The translations under genes and the position numbers were made by a program. The notes beneath the pieces were generated by a model. It ran no database searches. It was given only the letters and a program-made list of their open reading frames with translations, and was not told the origin of the DNA. 64,000 nucleotides of DNA, from assembly GCA_958296165.1 (NCBI GenBank), contig OY282447.1:186001-250000 (forward strand). Reading direction: 5' to 3'. This DNA comes from an uncultured Pseudomonadales bacterium (GTDB taxonomy: Bacteria; Pseudomonadota; Gammaproteobacteria; Pseudomonadales; Azotimanducaceae). Shown here in pieces: positions 44,767 through 53,315 of the stretch (position 1 is its first letter; the number at the start of each line of letters is the position of its first letter).

Positions 44767-46446
44767 ATGTCTGACCACAGCGCTATCGAGTGGACCAACG
44801 CCTCTTGGAACCCCGTAACCGGGTGTACCAAGCTCAGCGCCGGCTGCGACAACTGCTACGCGGAACGTTTCGCTGAGCGCTTTCGGGGCGTGCCGGAGCA
44901 TCCCTTCGAGCCGGGCTTCGACCTGACGCTGCGCCCGGAGCGCCTCGATCAACCCAGCCGTTGGCGACGGTCGCGCTTGATCTTCGTGAACTCCATGAGC
45001 GACCTGTTCCACAAGAACATCCCAACGGCGTTCATCGGCCAAGTATTCGACGCGATGGAAGAGGCGGACTGGCACACCTACCAAGTGCTCACCAAGCGCA
45101 GTTCGCTGATGCGGAACTTCGTGAACAAGCGCTACCGCGGCAAGCCCGGGCCAGCGCACATCTGGCTCGGCGTATCGATTGAAGACAAGACGGCTCTTAG
45201 CCGCCTACGCCATCTGAAACAGACAGACGCCAGCGTGCGTTTTGTGTCCTTTGAGCCGTTGCTAGGCTCGATTGGGGAGGTCGACCTCGCCGGCATACAC
45301 TGGGTGATCGGCGGCGGCGAGAGCGGGCCGGGAGCTAGGCCGGTCGAGGAGGGTTGGCTGCGGGAGATCCGCGACCAATGCCAAGTCCAAGGCGTAGCGT
45401 TTTTCTTCAAGCAGTGGGGCGGACGGACGCCGAAGGCCAACGGAAACACGCTGGACGGCAGACAATGGCTGGAGTATCCGACATCCACCGGCAAGGACGA
45501 CAGGTGGTGGTACGAGAACAAGAAACGGGCCGCCGGTGCTCCATCGGAGGATGGCACGATGGAAGTCGGCCCGTGGGCCAGAGAAAAGCTGACGTGCTTG
45601 AAGAAGTACCTCGAAGCCTACACGAAGATTCTCCGCAAGCAGTCTTGGTGCAAGAACTACTTTTACATTGACGCGTTCGCTGGCACCGGTTCGCTGAAAG
45701 TACGTGAACAAACGGAAGGCGATCAACAGCCATCCTTGCTGGATGTGACTGCGGAAGCTAGAGATGACCCAGGGGAACGTGGCTACATTGCCGGTTCGCC
45801 GCGGGTCGCGCTCGACATCAAGAACCCGTTTACGGACTATGTATTCGTTGAGAAGGACGACGCGAGAATGCGTCATCTAGTAGCGCTAAAGGACCGACAT
45901 GAGTCGCCCACTACGCGTGTTCACATTCGCAATGACGACTGCAACGACTATCTGCGCAACTTGGTCGGAACAGACGGTAGGCGCTGGCGGCAACGCCGAG
46001 GTGTTGTGTTCTTGGATCCCTTTGGCATGCAGGTTCCGTGGGAGACCATCGCGGCCATCGGAGAGACCAAAGCGATTGAAGTGTTCATCAACTTCCCGGT
46101 AGGAATGGCCATTCAGCGCTTGCTCCCGCGCAGCGGTGAGTTCACTAAACAGCAACGGCAAAAGCTCGATACCTACTTCGGCACCGACGAGTGGTTCGAC
46201 CTTCTCTATCAGTCCCGCGGAGATCTACTCGGAGAGAGTCTCGTCAAAGAACCCAGGTCGGGCGACAAGTTGGTGAAGTGGTACCGAGGCCGACTAAGAG
46301 ATGCGTTCGGATACGCCAGTGCGGCGCGCGAGGTGCAGTCGCAAACAAGACACCCTCTTTATTACTTGATATTCGCCGGGCCCAACAAAACGGGTGCAGG
46401 CATCGCCGACAAGGTACTCAGGCAGGGCGCCCGGGTAGTCCGATGA
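44767..46446 (+). CDS. fused DUF5131 (Gp37/Gp68) and three-Cys-motif partner (TcmP) protein
   Basis: 559 aa. Residues 1-255 are DUF5131: IEWTNASWNPVTGC followed by the CX6CX2C cluster (GCTKLSAGCDNCYAERF), FVNSMSDLFH, and WVIGGGESGPGARP; the cysteines resemble a radical-SAM-like iron-sulfur site. From about residue 268 the TcmP part begins: GPWAREKLTCLKKYLEAYTK, YIDAFAGTGSL (methyltransferase-like motif I) and VVFLDPFGMQVPW (motif IV-like). In other genomes these are usually two neighbouring genes. The pair is common in defence islands; its chemistry is unproven. The stop overlaps the DUF1156 start (ATGA). Confidence 0.85.
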   Translation: MSDHSAIEWTNASWNPVTGCTKLSAGCDNCYAERFAERFRGVPEHPFEPGFDLTLRPERLDQPSRWRRSRLIFVNSMSDLFHKNIPTAFIGQVFDAMEEADWHTYQVLTKRSSLMRNFVNKRYRGKPGPAHIWLGVSIEDKTALSRLRHLKQTDASVRFVSFEPLLGSIGEVDLAGIHWVIGGGESGPGARPVEEGWLREIRDQCQVQGVAFFFKQWGGRTPKANGNTLDGRQWLEYPTSTGKDDRWWYENKKRAAGAPSEDGTMEVGPWAREKLTCLKKYLEAYTKILRKQSWCKNYFYIDAFAGTGSLKVREQTEGDQQPSLLDVTAEARDDPGERGYIAGSPRVALDIKNPFTDYVFVEKDDARMRHLVALKDRHESPTTRVHIRNDDCNDYLRNLVGTDGRRWRQRRGVVFLDPFGMQVPWETIAAIGETKAIEVFINFPVGMAIQRLLPRSGEFTKQQRQKLDTYFGTDEWFDLLYQSRGDLLGESLVKEPRSGDKLVKWYRGRLRDAFGYASAAREVQSQTRHPLYYLIFAGPNKTGAGIADKVLRQGARVVR

Positions 46447-49334
46447 CTGCGCCGCCCCGAGACTTGGCCAACGCCCCAACCTTCATCGAGACCCAATTCC
46501 CCGTCTCGCGCCTTTCCAAGGAGAGCTACAAGGAGCGCAAGGCGAATTACAGCCAGACGTTGACGGGGCTGGGCAAGTGGTGGGGGCGCAAGCCGCTCAT
46601 TGTGGTGCGGGCGGTGATCCTTGGGCTGCTGATGCCAGCCTCCAGCGACCCGCGCAGGGACCGGGAAGTGTTCCTCGCCCTCCTCACGATGGACGAGGAA
46701 GGGCTGCGCAGGCGCAAGAGCCGCAACATCCCGCTGAAAGAGGCGTATCGGCGCCTGCCGGAGGAAGAACGGCCACTTTGGTTCACGCGCACATCCGCGT
46801 CGGACAAGCCCAAGCTGAAAGCCGGCACCGCCGCGACGAAGCAAGAGGCCCGTCGCCAACTGCAATCCGTTCTGTTCGAGCGCATGAGCTACGACGAGAA
46901 GCTGCGCTGGTGCGACCGCCCCGAGCATCTCGACGGCCCCTCGCCCGAAGCATGGCAAGCCATCAACGCGCATCTTGGCACCAACGCCACGAGTCTCCCG
47001 GAGCTAGTGCGCGAGTTGGGCGAGCGGCGTTTCGGTCGCGTGCCCCGCGTCGGCGATGCCTTCTGCGGCGGCGGCAGCGTTCCGTTCGAGGCAGCCCGGA
47101 TCGGCTGCGAAGCCTACGGTTCGGATTTGAACCCCGTGGCGGCGCTGCTCACTTGGGGTGCGCTGAACATCGTCGGTGGCGGCAAGGCGGTGGCGGAGCA
47201 AATGCGCAAAGCGCAAGAGGCCGTGTTTCAAGCCGTGGATCGGCAAGTTACCGAGTGGGGCATCGAGCACGACGAACACGGCTGGCGGGCGGACGCCTTT
47301 CTGTACTGCACAGAGACGGTCTGCCCGGAGTGCGGCTGGCGGATTCCTTTGGCACCGAGCTGGGTGATCGGCGAGAAAACGCGCACCGTCGCGCAGTTGG
47401 TGGCGGACGCCGCGCACAAGCGTTTCGGCATCGACATCCGTTCAGGCGAGAACCGCACCGCCCTTGCGGCCGCACGCGCCGCTGGCACCGTGCGAAGCTC
47501 GCGGCTGGAGTGCCCGAACTGCCGTGCTTCCACGCCGATGGCGGCCATTCGCGGCGACCAGAAGGGCGGCGGCGGGCGCGGCTACGGCCTGCGGCAATGG
47601 ACCAACGCGGATTTAGTGCCGCGACCGGCGGACGTGTTTCAGGAACGCCTCTATTGCGTGCGCTGGCGCTCGGCCGGCGACGCACCCAAGGTCGAATATC
47701 GTGCGGTGGGCGAGGCGGACTTGCGGCGCGAAGCCGAGGCGTTGCGGCTGCTTGAAGACCGTTTTGCGCAATGGCAGACCAAGGGTTACATTCCCAGCCG
47801 TGTCATCACGCAAGGCTACAACACGGCTCAGCCAATACGGGAGCGTGGTTGGACGCATTGGCATCACTTGTTCACGCCGCGGCAGCTCTTGGTGCATGGC
47901 GCAACGGCACAGTTCTCGACAGCCGGTGAATACTCGAGTGCGTCCCTCGTGGCCTGCCTGCTTGGACTTGGACGAATCGCCGATTGGGACAGCAGGCTGT
48001 CGCGGTGGGATAGTGGGCCCGGCAAGGAGCTAGTCAACCAAGTCTTCTACAACCAAGCGCTGAATACGCTTGACTCGTTCGGCGTCAAGGGCTTCTCGGC
48101 AATGACCAAAGCATGGTCCATTCGCGCTCCCCTGTATTCCCTCAGCAACGAGACCCATGTGATACCGCAAGACGCTCGCGAACTTGACCACTTGGCCGAC
48201 CTTTGGATCACGGATCCGCCGTACGCAGACGCGATCAACTACCACGAGCTCTCCGAGTTCTTTCTTAGCTGGTACGAGCAGCAGCTGCCGCGTGTGTTTC
48301 CTGGTTGGTACGCGGACAGCAAACGTGCTCTGGCTGTTCGAGGTGCGGGCGCGGACTTCCGCAGCAGCATGGTGCACTGCTATCGCAACTTGGCGAACCA
48401 CATGCCAGACGACGGCCTGCAAGTGGTCATGTTCACGCACCAAGATGCGGCGGTTTGGGCCGACCTCACCTTGATCCTCTGGGCGGCTGGCCTGCGCGTC
48501 ACAGCCGCCTGGACTATCGCCACCGAGACGGACTCGGACTTCAAAGAGGGCAACTACGTCCAGGGCACCGTGCTCATGGTGCTGCGCAAGCAAACCTCCG
48601 GCGAGACGGCCTTCTTGGACGAAGTCGTGCCGGAAGTGGAAGTGGAAGTGGAGCGCCAGCTGCGATCCATGCTCGAACTCGACGACCGCGACGATCCCAA
48701 CTTCTCGGATGCCGACCTTCAGCTCGCGGCCTACGCCGCGGCGTTGCGCGTGCTCACCAAATACGGCGCCATCGAGGACGTGGACATCGCCCGCGAACTC
48801 GCCCGCGAACGCCGCCGAGGCGAACCCAACCCCATCGAGCGAATCATCGCCCAAGCCGTGCGCACCGCCAGCAACTATCTGGTCCCGGCTGGCCTACCGG
48901 ATCATCTCTGGCGCCGCCTCGCCCCGGTGGAGAAGCTCTACCTGAAGGGCTTGGACGTGGAACGCCACGGCGATTTCCGCGCCGGCGTCTACCAGGAGTT
49001 CGCCCGCGGCTTCGGCGTACAGGACTACGCCCACCTGCTGCACACCGCCAAAGCCAACCAAACCCGCCTGAAGACCGCCACCGAGTTCGCCCGCAGCGAC
49101 CAGGACGGCACCTTGGTCCGCCACGCCCTCTACGCCGTCTGGCGCGCCACCGAAACCGGCGAGGTCGCCGAGAGCCTCACCTGGCTACGCGCAGAACTGC
49201 CCGACTACTGGCACCAACGCGAGTCCCTAACTGCCGTGCTACGCTATTTCGCCCGCGTAGACATCGACCACTGGCACCAAGACGCCACGGCGGCAACGCT
49301 GGTCGCCGGTGCTGTGGAGAACGACCATGTGTGA
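46443..49334 (+). CDS. DUF1156 DNA methyltransferase of a putative anti-phage system
   Basis: 963 aa. The DUF1156 opening is FPVSRLSKESYKERKANYSQ followed by GLGKWWGRKPL. Methylase motif I is VGDAFCGGGSVPFEA near residue 203; the catalytic motif is WITDPPYADAINYHE near 590. Two CxxC pairs (CPECGW near 296, CPNCRA near 357) suggest a zinc ribbon. The ...DPPY type modifies adenine N6 or cytosine N4. NCBI-style names call this family anti-phage-associated. It probably marks self DNA or senses modification. Confidence 0.88.
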   Translation: MTAPPRDLANAPTFIETQFPVSRLSKESYKERKANYSQTLTGLGKWWGRKPLIVVRAVILGLLMPASSDPRRDREVFLALLTMDEEGLRRRKSRNIPLKEAYRRLPEEERPLWFTRTSASDKPKLKAGTAATKQEARRQLQSVLFERMSYDEKLRWCDRPEHLDGPSPEAWQAINAHLGTNATSLPELVRELGERRFGRVPRVGDAFCGGGSVPFEAARIGCEAYGSDLNPVAALLTWGALNIVGGGKAVAEQMRKAQEAVFQAVDRQVTEWGIEHDEHGWRADAFLYCTETVCPECGWRIPLAPSWVIGEKTRTVAQLVADAAHKRFGIDIRSGENRTALAAARAAGTVRSSRLECPNCRASTPMAAIRGDQKGGGGRGYGLRQWTNADLVPRPADVFQERLYCVRWRSAGDAPKVEYRAVGEADLRREAEALRLLEDRFAQWQTKGYIPSRVITQGYNTAQPIRERGWTHWHHLFTPRQLLVHGATAQFSTAGEYSSASLVACLLGLGRIADWDSRLSRWDSGPGKELVNQVFYNQALNTLDSFGVKGFSAMTKAWSIRAPLYSLSNETHVIPQDARELDHLADLWITDPPYADAINYHELSEFFLSWYEQQLPRVFPGWYADSKRALAVRGAGADFRSSMVHCYRNLANHMPDDGLQVVMFTHQDAAVWADLTLILWAAGLRVTAAWTIATETDSDFKEGNYVQGTVLMVLRKQTSGETAFLDEVVPEVEVEVERQLRSMLELDDRDDPNFSDADLQLAAYAAALRVLTKYGAIEDVDIARELARERRRGEPNPIERIIAQAVRTASNYLVPAGLPDHLWRRLAPVEKLYLKGLDVERHGDFRAGVYQEFARGFGVQDYAHLLHTAKANQTRLKTATEFARSDQDGTLVRHALYAVWRATETGEVAESLTWLRAELPDYWHQRESLTAVLRYFARVDIDHWHQDATAATLVAGAVENDHV

Positions 49335-49376
49335 GGGTGCGTCTCAGCACGCGACCGCGCCAATCTAGGAGCAGCC

Positions 49377-49703
49377 ATGCGGAAGCCTGAATTGATGCTC
49401 GAACTGCTTGAGGAGATGTCGAGGGACGAGTCGGGTCGCCTGCACATCTTTCCTCGCTTCGAACGGGAGCGTCGCCACCATATAGAGCTCTTGGTCGACG
49501 CTGGCCACGCTGAATGGTCAGGGGGAGAGCGGAGCACGGCTCGCATCACCAACGCCGGCTACGACTTCCTCAACGCGACCAGCAACCCCGCCAGCGGCCA
49601 GGCGGCAACGTCCAAGTTCATCGAGTTGTTCAACAGCGGCGTACCCTATGCCCGCGCCACCCAGTTCGTTGTGGATCTCGTCGCCAAGACGATGGGGGCC
49701 TGA
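49377..49703 (+). CDS. DUF2513-like small protein
   Basis: 108 aa. MLELLEEMSRDESGRLHIF, then HHIELLVDAGHAEW and ITNAGYDFLNATSN follow the winged-helix-like pattern of DUF2513 (helix, LLVxAG, IT.xGxxFL). Function unknown; such proteins are common in mobile and defence regions. It sits 42 bp after the DUF1156 gene and just before the large methylase. Confidence 0.6.
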   Translation: MRKPELMLELLEEMSRDESGRLHIFPRFERERRHHIELLVDAGHAEWSGGERSTARITNAGYDFLNATSNPASGQAATSKFIELFNSGVPYARATQFVVDLVAKTMGA

Positions 49704-49716
49704 CTCCATTGTGCCC

Positions 49717-52668
49717 ATGCTTGAGCCCGCCCTCCATCGTGCGCTGACCGCCACCGGCTACCTGCGCGACGATGGCGAGCCGGCCGCGTCGGCGGTTACG
49801 CTCGCCAATGGTGCGCCGGTCCGCCGCGGGAACTTCCAGCCGGACGTTCGTTGGCATGGCGAGAACCTAAGCGTCTACTTCAAGTACGCGGCCAATCCTT
49901 CGAACGATGAAATCTCCTCTTGGCAGCAGGAGGTGTGGAACGAAGGCTCGGTCCCGCTCTTATGGCTCATTGGGCCGGGTAAGACGGAGTTGTACAACGG
50001 TTTCGCGATGCCCCAAAGACCGTCCGCTGCCATCGAAAACCGTCTGGGCGTTTTTGGCCATGACACGTTGCAGAGCTTCGCACCGCAGAGCGAACAAAAG
50101 GGGCTCCAAGAGCTCAACGCGGTCGCGGGGCGCCTGTCGATGGAGACTGGGCGGTTTTGGCAGGCAGAACCTCGCATCGATAGAAGCGAGGCCGTTGACA
50201 AGTGCCTTTTGCGCGACATCGCTTCGCTTGAGCAGGCGTTGCTGAAAGCAGGACTTCCAATCGATGACGCGCAAGCGCTGATTGGCCGCTCAATCTTCGC
50301 GAAGTACTTGGTAGACAGGGCGATCATAGACAAGCTGCGTCTGCAGCGTCTGTGCGGCCGGGAAACTCTCCAAGGCGTGTTACGCGATCGCTCGGCTGCC
50401 ACACGCCTGTTCGGCTGGCTCACAGACAACTTCAACGGCGACATGTTCCCAACGGATGCCAAGATGCCGGTCAGCCGCCATCTTCACGATGTGGCCAACT
50501 TCCTAGACGGCGACGATATGCGCAGCGGGCAGCGCTCGCTCTTTCCCTACCGCTTCGAGATCATTCCGATAGAACTGATTAGTGCGATCTGCGAACAGTT
50601 CGCACACTCGACCGCCGCAAGTGAGCCGGCTGCCGCTTCAGGTGTCCATTACACGCCGCTTGCAGCCGTTCAGCTCATACTCGATGAAGTCATGCAGGGG
50701 CTGCGCGGGGACGAGACAGTCCTCGACATTACTTGTGGCTCCGGGATATTTCTCGTAGAGACATTCCGGCGGTTAGTGAAGCTCAAATCGGGCCATCGTC
50801 AACCGACGCGTGCGGCTATTCGCGGGGTGCTCTACAACCAGATACATGGCGTGGACATCAGCCCTGTTGCCATTCGTGTCGCCGCGCTCAGCCTATATCT
50901 CGCTGCCTTGGAATTAGATCCCACTCCTAACGATTCCACAGGGATCAAATTCAAGCAGCTTGTTGGCAAGACGCTACTGATCGGCGATGCCCACAACATT
51001 GGATCCACCGCTGCCGGCAAGGCCGCGCTGCTAACGAGGGGCAAGCCAAAGCGCTTTGACCTGATTGTCGGTAATCCACCATTCACTGAGCATCGGGACA
51101 GGGGCCAATCATCCACCCCAGACATGATCGAGCCACCTCGAGATCGCAGCCTCGTGTTCGCGCAACGGGCGAGGCTTTTCGCTCACGACAGGACGAGATT
51201 CGGCATGATTCTGCGTGCTACCCCGTTCTTCAGTCGCCGTGCCGGGCGGAAGGCCGCACAGGATTTGGTTGAATCTTTGTCGCCGGTGACCATCGTCAAT
51301 CTGTCTAGCTGCTCATCGTGGTTGTTCGAAAGGGCAAACGTACCTGTAGTAGCTCTCGCAACCCGATATCGACCCAAGCAAAGCGCCAAGCACATGATGC
51401 TCGTTCAAGCCCACTGGTCGCCTGGGGGCAAGCGAGGCCACCAGTTCGACATTACAGCTGCGGATGTGCAGCAGCTACATGTCGCTAGCTGGAAGCGCAA
51501 CGCCGGCTTGTTCAAGGCAGCCTTTTACGGTAGCTATCATGATCTGCTCTTGCTCGACAAACTACGCGACTGCCACGAGAGCTTGAAACAGTCCCTAGAG
51601 GGGATTGAGGCCAAGTTCAGCGAGGGATTGAAGGTTGGGAAAATAGGCCGTAAAGACGCAACTCACTTGTTGGGACTACCATTTTGGCGGTCTACCCATG
51701 TCGAGCCGTTTCGAGTGGGGCACGCTGCCCCCTTTAGTCATCGCTTAGCGAATCGTCCTAGGGATCCAGAGACCTACAAAGCGCCTTTGCTGCTCGTCCG
51801 CGAGTTCGTTGGGCGTCCAATGGCAGGGATGCCGCGCGTAATGGCTGCTGTCTCGACACGAGACGGCGTGTTTGCGAACTCGGTCTATGGTGCGACCCTG
51901 CCGAACGACCTATCGAACTATAGCCATGTGCTCGCGACGGTACTGTGTTCCTCGTTAGCCGCATGGTATTTCATCATGACGGGTTCGACTTTCGGGGTGT
52001 GGGCACGACGTCTTCTGCTAGAAGACTTGATTTCGATGCCCACGCCCAACATGGACCATCTCGTTTATTCCCCAGCAGGCAGACATTTGCGGGCACTTGC
52101 CGAACAGTTCGCCACGCAAGCACCTGATCGGGAGGGTTGGCAGCAACTAGACGAAGCGGTCTTCGATCTCTACGAGCTTGACGAGAGGGAGCGCATGGTT
52201 GTTCGAGACGGTCACTTCCGAGCTAGTTGGCAGTGGGAGCAGGGGTGGCTGCAATCGGCCGCCGTAGCAACGTGGGGAGACTTGGAGGCGTATGCACGAG
52301 CATTCCAGTCGATGGTCAACGCATGGTTGGTGGCCGCGGGCCGACGACTGCGTGCGGAAATCTACGATCTGCCGCATTCCGCGCCTGTGCGAATCATCCG
52401 TTTCGATCTGGAAGACGGTACGCTGCCTTCGCCCATTGATCGCGTGCCGTTGAAGGGCTCTTTGCAGTCTCTCCTCCAAGAGATTGGCCTGCGAGCGGAT
52501 TTGCCCATCATCATGGACTCTCTCGCCGAGGCAAAGGTGCTTCGCATCACGAGTGCCCATGACGTCGTGGTCATCAAGCCAGCTTCCCGTCGCCATTGGT
52601 TGGGTGCTGATGCCTTGAAGGAAGCGCGGGATGTCCTCGAGGAGAGTTTTAGGGTCGATGGTGGATGA
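49717..52668 (+). CDS. large N6-adenine DNA methyltransferase (Eco57I/N6_Mtase type)
   Basis: 983 aa from ATG 49717 (GTG 49711 is also in frame). SAM motif I is VLDITCGSGIFLVETFRR near residue 337; the catalytic motif IV is DLIVGNPPFTEH near 452; HYTPLAAVQLILDEVM is the lead-in. The C-terminal 500 residues probably recognise the target. Near the start QPDVRWHGENLSVYFKYAAN looks like a degenerate PD-(D/E)XK pattern without the Glu. The stop overlaps the start of a nuclease-like gene (ATGA), so the two form a restriction-modification-like pair inside the defence operon. Confidence 0.85.
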   Translation: MLEPALHRALTATGYLRDDGEPAASAVTLANGAPVRRGNFQPDVRWHGENLSVYFKYAANPSNDEISSWQQEVWNEGSVPLLWLIGPGKTELYNGFAMPQRPSAAIENRLGVFGHDTLQSFAPQSEQKGLQELNAVAGRLSMETGRFWQAEPRIDRSEAVDKCLLRDIASLEQALLKAGLPIDDAQALIGRSIFAKYLVDRAIIDKLRLQRLCGRETLQGVLRDRSAATRLFGWLTDNFNGDMFPTDAKMPVSRHLHDVANFLDGDDMRSGQRSLFPYRFEIIPIELISAICEQFAHSTAASEPAAASGVHYTPLAAVQLILDEVMQGLRGDETVLDITCGSGIFLVETFRRLVKLKSGHRQPTRAAIRGVLYNQIHGVDISPVAIRVAALSLYLAALELDPTPNDSTGIKFKQLVGKTLLIGDAHNIGSTAAGKAALLTRGKPKRFDLIVGNPPFTEHRDRGQSSTPDMIEPPRDRSLVFAQRARLFAHDRTRFGMILRATPFFSRRAGRKAAQDLVESLSPVTIVNLSSCSSWLFERANVPVVALATRYRPKQSAKHMMLVQAHWSPGGKRGHQFDITAADVQQLHVASWKRNAGLFKAAFYGSYHDLLLLDKLRDCHESLKQSLEGIEAKFSEGLKVGKIGRKDATHLLGLPFWRSTHVEPFRVGHAAPFSHRLANRPRDPETYKAPLLLVREFVGRPMAGMPRVMAAVSTRDGVFANSVYGATLPNDLSNYSHVLATVLCSSLAAWYFIMTGSTFGVWARRLLLEDLISMPTPNMDHLVYSPAGRHLRALAEQFATQAPDREGWQQLDEAVFDLYELDERERMVVRDGHFRASWQWEQGWLQSAAVATWGDLEAYARAFQSMVNAWLVAAGRRLRAEIYDLPHSAPVRIIRFDLEDGTLPSPIDRVPLKGSLQSLLQEIGLRADLPIIMDSLAEAKVLRITSAHDVVVIKPASRRHWLGADALKEARDVLEESFRVDGG

Positions 52669-53291
52669 AGCTCGGTGATTGGGAAGCGGGCGGGGCGTTT
52701 GTAGAACTCTCGCTAGCGCAGGCGATGATGGTGCTGCAGATCATCGGAAAAGGATGGAATCTGGCGTTGGAGCAGTCGGCGCTGACGGCAGGTCTTCACG
52801 AGAGATACATGACAAGATGGTTGATACCGGGCATGCGCCGGTCGGTTCCAGACTCCGGGGTGATAATCCAGCGTGGAACCGAGACTGCGGATGCCGCGGT
52901 ACCGGACATCTGCATCTCCTTTCAACGCATTCGCGAAGACCAGGACGAGCACGAGCCGCATGCCGTGGTGGAATGTAAGCGAGTGTCTGGCGACGACGCA
53001 GGCCTGTGCCGGCTGTACGTCGTAAACGGCATAGATCGGTTTGCAACCGGGAAGTACGGCGCTAAGCGCGCTCACGGATTCATGGCCGCGTATGTGACTT
53101 CAGGTACGCCGGGAGAAGCGGCGGACGGCGTGAATCGATACTTGAGAAAACATCGAGAAGGCACAGAGTGTCTTGTCGACGAAGGGCGGCCAGTGGAGAC
53201 GTTCTCTGTCTGGGTAAGCTCACACAGGCGGCCACACGAGAACCCAATTCGGCTTAGGCATCTGTTTCTCGAGTTCTGCCAAAGGAAGTGA
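52665..53291 (+). CDS. PD-(D/E)XK nuclease-like protein paired with the N6-methylase
   Basis: 208 aa. VPDICISFQRIRE is followed about 18 residues later by PHAVVECKRVSG, the D...ExK core of the restriction-nuclease fold. The N-terminal part (WEAGGAFVELSLAQAMMVLQ) is helical. The ATG overlaps the methylase stop by four bases. No named restriction family comes to mind. It probably cuts DNA that the partner has not modified. Confidence 0.72.
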   Translation: MKLGDWEAGGAFVELSLAQAMMVLQIIGKGWNLALEQSALTAGLHERYMTRWLIPGMRRSVPDSGVIIQRGTETADAAVPDICISFQRIREDQDEHEPHAVVECKRVSGDDAGLCRLYVVNGIDRFATGKYGAKRAHGFMAAYVTSGTPGEAADGVNRYLRKHREGTECLVDEGRPVETFSVWVSSHRRPHENPIRLRHLFLEFCQRK

Positions 53292-53315
53292 CTAAGATGC
53301 GGATGGCACAATAAC

